Assembly: GCF_024436035.1 (NCBI RefSeq) | Contig: NZ_JANFNG010000030.1 | Span: forward strand, 1 to 64,000 | Source: Streptomyces humicola | GTDB taxonomy: Bacteria; Actinomycetota; Actinomycetes; Streptomycetales; Streptomycetaceae | Direction of reading: 5' to 3' | Length of the DNA: 64,000 bases | Shown: piece by piece, positions 9,496 through 17,451 of the stretch | Layout of the letters: the number at the start of each line of letters is the position of its first letter | How positions within the stretch are numbered: the first letter of the stretch is position 1 | Notes under the pieces: model-generated | Told to the model about the DNA's origin: nothing | What the model saw: the letters and a program-made list of their open reading frames with translations, nothing else | Databases searched by the model: none | Position numbers and translations under genes: made by a program

Positions 9496-11682
9496 CTACT
9501 GCTCGGCGACGGCCGCGACGCTGTACTTGATGTGTTCGGCGGTGTGTTCGCTGGTCACGAAGAAGCGCAGCCGGACCAGATCCTCCGCCACCGCCGGGTG
9601 CAGGATCGGGTTGACGCTCACCCCGTTGTCGAACAGCGCCGAGGCCAGCCGGACCGCCTTCTGCGAGTCCTTGACAATGGCCGGGATCACCGGTGTCCCG
9701 TCGCTGCCGCCGGTGTCGATCCCGGCGTCGCGCGCCGTGGAGAGGAAGAGCTCCGCGTTCTCGCGCAGCCGCTTGAGCCGTTCGGGCTCGTCCCGCATGA
9801 CCCGGATCGCCGCCAGGGACGCGGCGGCGTTGGCCGGGGTCATGCCGACGCTGTAGACGAACCCGGGCGCCGAGTACTTGAGGTAGTCGACCACCCGCTG
9901 CGTTCCTGCGACGAAGCCGCCGCATCCCGCCAGCGACTTCGGCAGCGTCCCCGACCACAGGTCGACCGCCTGCCGCTCCACGCTGAAGTGCTCGCCGACG
10001 CCACCGCCGTTGCTCCCGAGTACGCCGATGCTGTGCGCCTCGTCGATCATCACGATGGCTCCGTGCCGCTCCTTTACCTCGATCAGCGCGGGCAGGTCGA
10101 CGATGTCGCCGTCCATGCTGTACACGCCCTCGACCACGATCAGCACCCGTCGGAACTGGCCGCGGACGCTGTGCAGCAGGGAGTCGAGCGCCGCCATGTC
10201 GTTGTGCGGGAACGACCGGTGGCGCGCCCCGGAGAGCGTGCACCCCTGCAGGATGCTGTCGTGCGCGAGGGCGTCGTGCAGGATCAGATCGCCGGGGCCC
10301 ACCAGGTGCCCGATCACCGTGACGTTGGTGGCATGGCCGCTCACCAGGGCGATCGCCGCCTGTGAACCGGTGAGCGCGGCCAGCTCCGCCTCCAGCTCGC
10401 GGTGGAGCGGCCGCTCACCGGAGAGGAACCGGCTGGCCGAGACCGAGGTGCCGTACCGGTCGACGGCGTCCTTCACCGCCGCGATCACCGTCGGGTGGCC
10501 CGACAGGCCGAGGTAGTTGTATCCGGAGAAGGAGATCAGCTGTTGGCCGTCGATGACGGTGGTGTCCCGCAGCGTGCCCTCGTGCAGCAGGAAGTACGGG
10601 TTGTGACGGCTGGACGCGATGCGCCGCTCCAGTGCGATGAGCTCGGGGAAGTCCTCGATACGGCGTTCCGCGGGCGCGGCCGCGGGCACGGTCGCGGGCC
10701 CGGCCGGGGGAGCGATGGCGGGAACGGCGTCGCCCGTGCCGGCGCCCAGCAGCCCGGCGGTGAGTTCGACGGCATCGGCGACGGTGGGCCGCGGCGGCAG
10801 GAAGCCCTCGGTGATGCGCGCCGCAGCCTGGGGGAAGGCTCGCCGCAGACGCTCCGTCAACTCCGCCACCGTCAACGAGTCGAGACCGAGCTGCTGGACG
10901 ATGAGCAGGTCGTCGGAGAGCTGATCCGCCCTGAAGGCGCTGACCGCCGAGATCTCGGCGTAGACCCGGGCACGCACCTGGTGGTAACTGTCGCCGCGAC
11001 CGGACTGCGGCAGGCTCGACGCGGTGGCGTCCGTTCCGGGAGCCGCGACGCCGAGGCTCTGCAGCAGATTCAGTTGCTGCCTGAGCAGCGTGACCACGTC
11101 GTCCAACGAGTGTTCCTGTCTGCGGGGGCCGGGCGCGTCCGGGAGTGCGGCGACGCCGGGGGAGCCGGGTGTCCTCGGCTGCTCGGCCGCCCCGAGGCCG
11201 GGGACGGTGGGCCGCGGCGGCACACGCGAGGCGACCCTCGGGTACCAGTGGGAGTCCGGCGTGAGCGGCGACGGCTCCAAGGTGACCAGCGGCGTGCCCT
11301 CGGGCACGAGCTTCGTTGCGTCCAGGTCCACTCCGGCCACCGCCAGTTCGCCGAGCGCGGCGAGACAGGTCCGCGCATCGTCCGGGCCGTCGCCCGTCAG
11401 CGCCACGTACGTCGCCGCGCCGGGGTCCGTCAGGCTCTGCCGGACCGCGCCCATCAGATTGCGCCCGCCGCAGGCCTGGACGAACAGCCGCGCGCCCGCG
11501 TCGTACGCGGCCTGTACGGCGTCGGTGAACCGCACCGGTGCGCAGTGATGCGTCGAGCAGCAGTCGGTGCTGCGGGTCCATCGCCTGGACGCGGCGCGGC
11601 GACATGCGGTAGTGGCGTGCGTCGAACCGATCGACGCCGTCGATCGTCGCGAGCCGGTCGGTGTACGTCCCGGCACGTGCAC
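9496..11682 (-). CDS. Acyl-carrier-protein/alpha-oxoamine synthase fusion (C-terminal part of a disrupted PKS)
   Basis: The frame encodes, in order, a remnant of an acyltransferase C-terminus (PVRFTDAVQAAYDAGARLFV), a phosphopantetheine carrier domain (LGLDSLT supplies the serine) and a full PLP-dependent alpha-oxoamine synthase. The synthase part has SFSGYNYLGLSGHP, the cofactor-binding IDEAHSIGVLG and a lysine in SGTLPKSLAG. Oxoamine synthases condense an amino acid with an acyl thioester and release CO2, so this would offload an ACP-bound chain as an aminoketone. The first roughly 45 residues of the open frame are the ketosynthase DNA read out of frame and are not native. The true start of a surviving protein is unclear. 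MMPL genes lie on both sides. Confidence 0.7.
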   Translation of the reverse strand: MHVPGRTPTGSRRSTASIGSTHATTACRRAASRRWTRSTDCCSTHHCAPVRFTDAVQAAYDAGARLFVQACGGRNLMGAVRQSLTDPGAATYVALTGDGPDDARTCLAALGELAVAGVDLDATKLVPEGTPLVTLEPSPLTPDSHWYPRVASRVPPRPTVPGLGAAEQPRTPGSPGVAALPDAPGPRRQEHSLDDVVTLLRQQLNLLQSLGVAAPGTDATASSLPQSGRGDSYHQVRARVYAEISAVSAFRADQLSDDLLIVQQLGLDSLTVAELTERLRRAFPQAAARITEGFLPPRPTVADAVELTAGLLGAGTGDAVPAIAPPAGPATVPAAAPAERRIEDFPELIALERRIASSRHNPYFLLHEGTLRDTTVIDGQQLISFSGYNYLGLSGHPTVIAAVKDAVDRYGTSVSASRFLSGERPLHRELEAELAALTGSQAAIALVSGHATNVTVIGHLVGPGDLILHDALAHDSILQGCTLSGARHRSFPHNDMAALDSLLHSVRGQFRRVLIVVEGVYSMDGDIVDLPALIEVKERHGAIVMIDEAHSIGVLGSNGGGVGEHFSVERQAVDLWSGTLPKSLAGCGGFVAGTQRVVDYLKYSAPGFVYSVGMTPANAAASLAAIRVMRDEPERLKRLRENAELFLSTARDAGIDTGGSDGTPVIPAIVKDSQKAVRLASALFDNGVSVNPILHPAVAEDLVRLRFFVTSEHTAEHIKYSVAAVAEQ

Positions 11683-11839
11683 GCCGGTCCTGCGGGGTGT
11701 GGATCAGCGAGTGGTCCCAGCGCTCGGGCGGGAGGACCCGGAACTGGGATTCGGCCTCGCGCAGGATCCGCCAGTACGCCGGCAGGCTCCTCGCCCCGGG
11801 AAATCTGCATCCCATGCCGACGATCGCGATATTGCGCAA
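11545..11839 (-). pseudogene. Truncated polyketide ketosynthase N-terminus
   Basis: Read from a TTG at 11839 with GGGGAG five bases upstream, the frame gives a standard type I ketosynthase start: IAIVGMGCRFPGARSLPAYW, then GVDRFDARHYRMSPR and MDPQHRLLLDAS. Homology stops at about 11546. The next recognisable sequence, in another frame, is the end of an acyltransferase domain. Roughly 550-650 residues (most of KS and AT) are missing and the reading frame is broken, so the original PKS cannot be made from this copy. Confidence 0.75.
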
Positions 11840-11968
11840 CGTAGCTCCCCGTGAAATCAGACCGCCCAGCAGCAGACACGTGGATACCACGGCATCCGAT
11901 CCAGAACACGGCATGATGCATCAGATCACCCGCATGCATGGCATATCGGGTGTATCGCATCCGCACAC

Positions 11969-12032
11969 GTGCCGAGGTGCCGAGGTGCCGAGGTGCCGAC
12001 GTGGCGACGTGGCGACGTGCCGACGTGGCGAC
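11969..12032. repeat. Eight tandem 8-bp units (GTGSCGAS)
   Basis: Eight contiguous units occur: GTGCCGAG three times, then GTGCCGAC, GTGGCGAC, GTGGCGAC, GTGCCGAC, GTGGCGAC. A decayed ninth, GTGGCAGT, follows. The array fills part of the 256-base gap between the PKS start and the end of the second MMPL gene. The rest of the gap is rich in GCAT/ATGC words (11911-11960) and holds no gene that I can support. Confidence 0.85.
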
Positions 12033-12095
12033 GTGGCAGTGCGCAGGGCAGCGGACGGGGAGTGCCACTGCCCTGCGCAGGGGATCAGGCGATCG

Positions 12096-15000
12096 TCACC
12101 TGGAGCGCGGCTCCTGGCCCACCGCAAAGTGCAGCCGCTCGAGGAGGATCTCGTGCCGGTCTGCGGCGTCCTGCACGACCTCGACCGGCAGTGCGGCCGG
12201 GCGGTGCCGGGCCGCACTCACCGCGAGGGTGTACACGCCCGGGAGGAGCTCGACCAGTTCGAACTCGCCCTCGCCGTCAGCGGTGGAGGAGGCGACGACC
12301 TCGCCGTGCTCGTTCGTGGCGACCACGAGCGCGCCCGGCAGCGGGCCGCCGTCGTCCGCCTCGCGCACCGAGCCCGTCAGGCCCGTGGCACCACTGAGTA
12401 CCAGGTCGAGCTCGACGGGGGCGTGATCCACGGACACCTCGGTCGCCTGCGGGCGGCGCGAGGCTGCGGAGCCGATCAGGACGTACATCCCGGCTCCGGG
12501 GGCGTCGATGCGGTAGCGGCCGTCGCCGTCGGAGGCGGTACGGCCGTGCTGCCTGCCCTGGGCGTCGATCAGGGTCACCGCGGCGGACGCGACGGGCGAG
12601 CCCGCGCCGTCGAGCACCCGACCGCGGATGCCGCCCGTGTCGCTGCCGGTGTCGCCGCCCGTCCCGGTGCCCGCCATGGCCGTGACGGCCTCCGGCGAGG
12701 TGGTGCGGGACGCGCTGAAGTCGTTCTGGTGGCGGAGTGTGGAGGGCCACCAGTTCCAGCGTCCGAGGAGGACGACGGTGGAGGGGACCAGCAGGGTGCG
12801 GACCAGGAAGGTGTCCATCAGGATGCCCAGGGCCAGTCCTGCTCCGATGTCGCGCATCTGGCTGCCGTTGGGGCTGCTGCCGCCGACGATCGCGAAGACC
12901 GCGAAGGTGCCGGCCAGCACCAGGCCGGCGGAGGTCACCGTGGTGCCGGTGGCGTTGAGCGCCCGCTTGACCGCCTCGCGCAGCGGCAGGTCGTGGGCCT
13001 CCTCCCGGATGCGGGTCATCACCAGGATGTTGTAGTCCTCCCCCAGCGCGAGCAGGAAGATGAACATCAGGAACGGCAGGATGAAGACGAGTCCGCCGGA
13101 GTGGCCGAGCTTGATGAACAGCAGCACCGACAGACCGAGCGCGGCCAGGTAGGACAGCCCGACCGAGACGATCAGGTAGAGCGGCGCCACCAGGCTGCGC
13201 ATCACCAGCGCCAGCAGCACACCGATCACCGCGATCGCGATCGGGATCACGCTCTTCATGTCGTTGTTGGAGGTGTTGCTGACGTCGTACAGGCCGGGAG
13301 CCTGGCCGACCACACCGTTGTCGGTGGCGCCGATGGTCTTGGCGACATCGGCGACCTGGGCGCGGATGGAGGGCACGGCGTTCATCGCGGCCGTCGACGA
13401 GGCGTCTCCCGCGGTCAGCGCCGTGGAGTACTGCACCGTGCGGCCGTCCGCGCTGACGTACGACGCCGTCGCCCGGTACGCCTCGTACTCGCTCACCGTG
13501 AACCTGCCATCGACCAGCGGCGCCCTCCGCGCCGTGGCGCCCTGACCGGCAGCGGCGGCCTTGGCGAGCGCGGTGCGCTCCTTGCCGACGGTGGCTGCGC
13601 CCGCGCCCTTGGGGGCGGTCAGACCGGGGGGTGCCGGAGGCAGATCCTGGGCGGGGCCGAGGGCGGTGTGCAGTTCGGTGTACTGGGACGGTGTCAGGGC
13701 CAGTCCGTTGGGGTCGAGCGGGCCGGTGACGTCCTTGAACTCAGAGGCGGACTGCAGCTTCTGCTGCGCGGTGGCCAGCACGCCGGGGTCGTCCCAGGCC
13801 GCCTTGGGCAGCTGGAAGACCACCTGCGTCGGGTTGGCCGCGGTCCGCGGGAAGTGCTGGGCCAGCAGCGTCTGACCGGCCGCCGCATCGCTTCCCGAGG
13901 GTGCGGAGGTCGACCCGCCGAAGCCGCCCGAGCTGTATCCGGTCGCGAAGTAGGCGAGTCCGCCGAAGAGCAGCAGCCCGGCCGTCAACGTGGCCACCGG
14001 CCGCTGTACGACGGCGCCGGAGATACGGCCCCAAAGACCCACCTTCTGGACTCCGGGGCGGATCTTGCTGGGCCAGAAGACGGCGCGGCCGAGGATGGCC
14101 AGGAGGGCGGGGAGCAGGGTGAGTCCGGCCAGCAGCATCAGCCCGATGCCGATCGCCAGCGGGTAGCCGAGGTTGGAGTAGATCCCGAAGCTGGCCGCCA
14201 GCAGCGACAGCAGCGCGGCGATCACCGTGCCGGCGGAGAAGGTGATCGACTCACCGACCCGGGCCACCGCCTTGGCCACCGCCTCCTTCGGCGGCAGCCC
14301 GGCCCGCAGTTCCTCCCGCACCCGGAAGACCAGGAACAACCCGTAATCGGTGCCCGCACCCAGCACCAGGATGATCAGCATCTCCTGCGCCAGCGAGGAG
14401 ACGTTCAGCCCGTGCTTGGCCGCCTCGGCCACCAGCGGACCGGCCATCGTCACCACCAGCACCGCCGGCAGCAAGGTGACCAGCGGGGCGAGCAACGCGC
14501 GGAAGACCAACAGCAGCAGCACCACGATCAGCAGCATCGAGACCATCTGCATCTGGTTGCCGGTCTTGCCGCCCTGCTTGCTGTTGTCCACATTCGCCGC
14601 GATCTGACCGGCCAGGTGCGTCTGCAGATCACCGGGCATCGACGCCTTGGAGACAGCCGAGCGCAGGTTGTCGACCAGCGTCTCATCGGCCTGCTGCTGG
14701 TTGCTGCCGCCCTTCGCCGGCTGGCCCGCCACCACCTGCAGCTGCTCGGCCTGCCCGTCCTGTGCCCGGCCCACGTCCTTGACCTTGGACACGGTCGGTT
14801 CGGCGGCCAGCTCCTTCTGCAACCGGTTGATCGCATCGGTGTCCGCCGAGCTCAGCTGACCACTGGAACGCGCCACCACCACCGGGATGTTCACCGTGCC
14901 CGACGGCTCCAACGGCGTTGCAAGGCTCGCCGCATGCTGACTCGGCGCACTCGCCGGCAGAAAATTCGTGTTGTTGTTCTGCGTCACACTCGACAACGAC

Positions 15001-15104
15001 GGCAGAAAATGCGCAGCCGCGATCGTCGCAGCGATCCACAACACCACAACCGGCCATCGGAACCGGACCGAGAACCGGCCGATGGCGGCAAACACGGAAT
15101 GCAC
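12096..15104 (-). CDS. MMPL-family transporter with C-terminal carboxypeptidase-regulatory-like domains
   Basis: This is a 1002-residue RND-type exporter. Each repeat has a large loop and a helix bundle, with the conserved GAGTDYGLFLVFRVREEL in the first half and LALGEDYNILVMTRIREE in the second. MMPL proteins normally stop after the second bundle, at about residue 800 here. This one continues with a Gly/Thr-rich linker and two tandem beta-sandwich domains (IRGRVLDGAGSPVASAAV and GSVREADDGGPLPGALV), each ending in a GxYxL-type strand. The GTG at 15104 has AGGAG seven bases upstream; the upstream in-frame extension lacks coding character. Both ends of MMPL proteins face the cytoplasm, so the tail should be cytoplasmic. 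Confidence 0.87.
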   Translation of the reverse strand: MHSVFAAIGRFSVRFRWPVVVLWIAATIAAAHFLPSLSSVTQNNNTNFLPASAPSQHAASLATPLEPSGTVNIPVVVARSSGQLSSADTDAINRLQKELAAEPTVSKVKDVGRAQDGQAEQLQVVAGQPAKGGSNQQQADETLVDNLRSAVSKASMPGDLQTHLAGQIAANVDNSKQGGKTGNQMQMVSMLLIVVLLLLVFRALLAPLVTLLPAVLVVTMAGPLVAEAAKHGLNVSSLAQEMLIILVLGAGTDYGLFLVFRVREELRAGLPPKEAVAKAVARVGESITFSAGTVIAALLSLLAASFGIYSNLGYPLAIGIGLMLLAGLTLLPALLAILGRAVFWPSKIRPGVQKVGLWGRISGAVVQRPVATLTAGLLLFGGLAYFATGYSSGGFGGSTSAPSGSDAAAGQTLLAQHFPRTAANPTQVVFQLPKAAWDDPGVLATAQQKLQSASEFKDVTGPLDPNGLALTPSQYTELHTALGPAQDLPPAPPGLTAPKGAGAATVGKERTALAKAAAAGQGATARRAPLVDGRFTVSEYEAYRATASYVSADGRTVQYSTALTAGDASSTAAMNAVPSIRAQVADVAKTIGATDNGVVGQAPGLYDVSNTSNNDMKSVIPIAIAVIGVLLALVMRSLVAPLYLIVSVGLSYLAALGLSVLLFIKLGHSGGLVFILPFLMFIFLLALGEDYNILVMTRIREEAHDLPLREAVKRALNATGTTVTSAGLVLAGTFAVFAIVGGSSPNGSQMRDIGAGLALGILMDTFLVRTLLVPSTVVLLGRWNWWPSTLRHQNDFSASRTTSPEAVTAMAGTGTGGDTGSDTGGIRGRVLDGAGSPVASAAVTLIDAQGRQHGRTASDGDGRYRIDAPGAGMYVLIGSAASRRPQATEVSVDHAPVELDLVLSGATGLTGSVREADDGGPLPGALVVATNEHGEVVASSTADGEGEFELVELLPGVYTLAVSAARHRPAALPVEVVQDAADRHEILLERLHFAVGQEPRSR

Positions 15105-15254
15105 AGCAAATCTCCTCGTCGACGAGCTCGCCGCCCCCGGCGACGGGCCGCCCGCGAAGATACTGCAGTCGGTGGCTGAAAGCCGTCGCGGGCGTGGCAG
15201 TGTCCCACGATGCCCCACCCGTTCCGGAATTTTGTCCTCCGCAGGTCGGGTCCT

Positions 15255-15280
15255 CGGCATACCGCGTTCGCGGTATGCCG
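15255..15280. promoter_or_regulatory. Perfect 26-base palindromic element
   Basis: CGGCATACCGCG and its exact complement are separated only by TT. It lies 22-47 bases after the stop of the SGNH hydrolase gene and about 150 bases before the MMPL start, on a strand where both genes run leftward. A two-base spacer and no T-run favour a TetR-type operator. The distance to the upstream stop equally fits a terminator. Confidence 0.55.
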
Positions 15281-15301
15281 GGGACTCCGGTCAGGGGCCG
15301 G

Positions 15302-16717
15302 TCATGGGCTCCCGCTCGGCGACGGCGAGGCAGGTGAGGACGTGGCAGTGGCATGGGGGAGAGCCTGCTGGTCGGCGAGTGCGATGGCGAGCTCGCCTGC
15401 GACGGTCGGATGCAAGGGCGCGTTGTCGGACGGCCCCTGGACGAAGGGCTGGCTCGTACAGAGTTCATGCCCGCCAAAGTGCTGCGGGACTGCCGTGAAA
15501 CCGAAGGCCTGAGCTCCCTGGCCGAGCACCGTGTTCAGCTGGTCCAGGCGCGAGGTGAGGGCCTGTGTCTTCGCCGTGGTCAGCCCGTCCGCCTTCAGGC
15601 AGTCGACATTGCGGCCGAAGGGGTCGTAATACTCGTTGATCAGTACGGTCGGGTGCTGCGGGAGGCCGGCGAGGCGGCCGAGGAGCTGGTAGTAGTCGCG
15701 GGTGAAACCGTTCAGCTGGTCCTGGAAGTATGCGGTCGAGGCCTTGTCGTTGCAGTCGTGAGCGGCGGCGCACAACTGGGTGAGCACGGACCAGTGGACG
15801 TCGTTGGCGCCGATGCTCACGATGATCACGGAGGCGTCGGTGGCCCGTTCGGCGAGTGCGAGTTGGGGCGGGGCCACCTGGTTGCCGAGGATCTGCACCC
15901 CGAGGACGCCATTGCGGACGCTGGCGCCACTGCACGCCACGTTGAGGACGTTCCAGCCGTTCACCGCCGCAAGATCCGCCGCGTAGGAGTCCTTGCTGCG
16001 CTCGCACGCCCGGTCCAGGGCACTGGGATCGTCCACGAGCGGGTTGCCCATCGCCGCGGCGGTCGAGTCGCCGATCACCACGGCGTGCACCCCGTGCAGT
16101 GCAGGTCCCTGGACGACGGGGATGGGCTGCAACGGGCTGCCGCCCACCAGGTCGTCCAGCGTGTGCACTTGGCGGAGGATGCCCGGCGCGCTGGAGGCCA
16201 TGAGAACGATGCCGGTGGTGTTGACCAGGCAGACGGCGGCGAGGCCGGTGACGAGCATGGTGATCGTCGTGCGGCGCGAGGCCCGGCGGATACCGGCGGC
16301 GGTGACCAGGATGAGGGCCGCGAATCCCGCGGCGATGAGCGTCTCCCACAGGTAGTAGCGCTTCCACCCGGCCAGCAGGTCGCTGGTGACGGGCAGTTCG
16401 AGTGCGCCGTGGTCGCCGTGCTGCATCAGCTGGGCGACCTGAGGGTCGATGGCGATGCGGTCGAGTTCGAGGCGCGGGCGGATCGGGCCGGGGAACTGCG
16501 GTCTGGTCGGCATCACCTGCCCGAAGAGATCGAGCTCTCCCGGGCCGGAACCGCTCAGAACGGGTGAGGTCGCTCCCACGCTCACGGTTTGACCCGCGAC
16601 GGACACCGACTGCAGTGGCGTGACGCGTACGGCGAGCCAGATCGAGGCCGCAGTCAGGGCGAGCAACGCCACCGCGTACAGGAGCACCGCTCGCCCTCGA
16701 CGCAGCCACGGGCGCAC
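15302..16717 (-). CDS. Membrane-anchored SGNH/GDSL-family esterase
   Basis: This is a 471-residue protein with an N-terminal membrane segment (AVLLYAVALLALTAASIWLA), two more hydrophobic segments around residues 130-190 and a C-terminal SGNH hydrolase domain. The catalytic blocks are visible: VVIGDSTAAAMG (Ser), VACSGASVRNG (Gly), SIGANDVHW (Asn) and DNAPLHPTVAG (Asp and His). The family cleaves acyl esters on lipids, sugars or polyketides, here probably outside the membrane. I chose the GTG at 16717 because GGAGG lies upstream. It is the first large gene of the leftward block with MMPL exporters, so it may act on an exported product. Confidence 0.82.
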   Translation of the reverse strand: MRPWLRRGRAVLLYAVALLALTAASIWLAVRVTPLQSVSVAGQTVSVGATSPVLSGSGPGELDLFGQVMPTRPQFPGPIRPRLELDRIAIDPQVAQLMQHGDHGALELPVTSDLLAGWKRYYLWETLIAAGFAALILVTAAGIRRASRRTTITMLVTGLAAVCLVNTTGIVLMASSAPGILRQVHTLDDLVGGSPLQPIPVVQGPALHGVHAVVIGDSTAAAMGNPLVDDPSALDRACERSKDSYAADLAAVNGWNVLNVACSGASVRNGVLGVQILGNQVAPPQLALAERATDASVIIVSIGANDVHWSVLTQLCAAAHDCNDKASTAYFQDQLNGFTRDYYQLLGRLAGLPQHPTVLINEYYDPFGRNVDCLKADGLTTAKTQALTSRLDQLNTVLGQGAQAFGFTAVPQHFGGHELCTSQPFVQGPSDNAPLHPTVAGELAIALADQQALPHATATSSPASPSPSGSP

Positions 16718-16799
16718 TGCAGATCCCTCCTGCCCTCCTGGTCGACGGTCCGCCGGATTTGCCGCCAATCCTCCCCTCGGGCGTCGCCGTCAAACCCGT

Positions 16800-16976
16800 T
16801 CAGTGCCGCCGGAGGCTCAGGTGGTGGTAGACGTGGTGCGTCACGATGTGCCGCACGATCGCGTGCCGCACCGGGTAGTGACGGTGATACAGGTAACGGC
16901 CGCCGCACGAGGCGGCCAGCGCCCCCAGGACCACTACCAGCACGACGACGGCGCACCCGATCTTCAACGGCTTCAT
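16800..16976 (-). CDS. Small His-rich membrane peptide (58 aa), hypothetical
   Basis: Translation from the ATG at 16976 gives MKPLKIGCAVVVLVVVLGAL, a clear signal or membrane segment, followed by a tail with about ten histidines in 30 residues (YLYHRHYPVRHAIVRH and THHVYHHL). Nearly all third codon positions are G or C, which supports coding. No strong ribosome binding site is visible and I recognise no family. A cysteine sits just after the hydrophobic stretch but the surrounding residues are a poor lipobox. The His tail suggests metal binding. It lies 82 bases upstream of the SGNH gene on the same strand. Confidence 0.45.
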   Translation of the reverse strand: MKPLKIGCAVVVLVVVLGALAASCGGRYLYHRHYPVRHAIVRHIVTHHVYHHLSLRRH

Positions 16977-17117
16977 GTGTGTGATGACGCCGACGGCGGC
17001 ATTGCTGGTTCACAGCTTGGGGCGTGGAGATAACCTCCGCCCAGAGTCGCCCGTTGCCGCCATTGAGGGATTTTAGCCGATTTGTTGTCATTGGTGTTCG
17101 GGTGATGCGGTGCGGCC

Positions 17118-17445
17118 GTGTGCCTGCGGCGCAGCGTGCTTGCCGCCCTCGTCGCGACCGCGCTTGCGGTTCCGGCGGCGGCAGCCGCCCACCCGGCCCC
17201 CGGCCCATGCCGCCCTCGCCTCGGCTCCTCTTCCCGCACCGGTCACCGCCGACGGGCTCGACGTCCAGTACCGGGCCACCGCGGCGCAAGCCGCCCAGGC
17301 CGCCCGGACTGCCGACGAGCACGGGGACACAGGCCGCACCGGCCATCTGTGGGCTCTCGCCCGGCTCGACTGGCCCGGAAAACCGTTGGCGCCGCTCTCC
17401 GGCCGGCCCGTAAGCTCCTGCGCTCGGCAACGGGCAAGGAGCTCC
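17118..17445 (+). pseudogene. Decayed secreted-protein remnant (DUF1023-like start)
   Basis: A GTG at 17118 opens a signal-peptide-like stretch (SVLAALVATALAVPAAAAAH) in one frame. A second frame then continues with ADGLDVQYRATAAQAAQAAR and TADEHGDTGRTG, which resembles the N-terminal helical part of secreted alpha/beta hydrolases of the DUF1023 kind. The frames differ by one base near 17199 and the rest of the hydrolase is absent. Alternatively this is only GC-rich leader sequence of the ABC permease gene. Confidence 0.35.
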
Positions 17446-17451
17446 AGGGAC

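Noticed and set aside
11969-12032. Possible CRISPR array
   Set aside because: The units are 8 bp and directly abutting with no spacers; it is a simple tandem repeat.
11661-15179. An 1172-codon open frame opposite the MMPL gene
   Set aside because: Its Gly/Gln/Asp/Arg composition is the usual antisense shadow in high-GC DNA. The MMPL reading on the other strand has clear membrane and motif structure.
4113-16976. A functional polyketide biosynthetic cluster
   Set aside because: The only PKS gene is truncated and frame-broken, and no ketoreductase, thioesterase, phosphopantetheinyl transferase or pathway regulator is visible; transporters and one oxoamine synthase are not enough.
17110-17451. 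Extended N-terminus of the first ABC permease
   Set aside because: A better ribosome binding site precedes the ATG at 17452, the extension is Pro/Arg-rich with no membrane character, and homologues of this permease type start at the shorter site.
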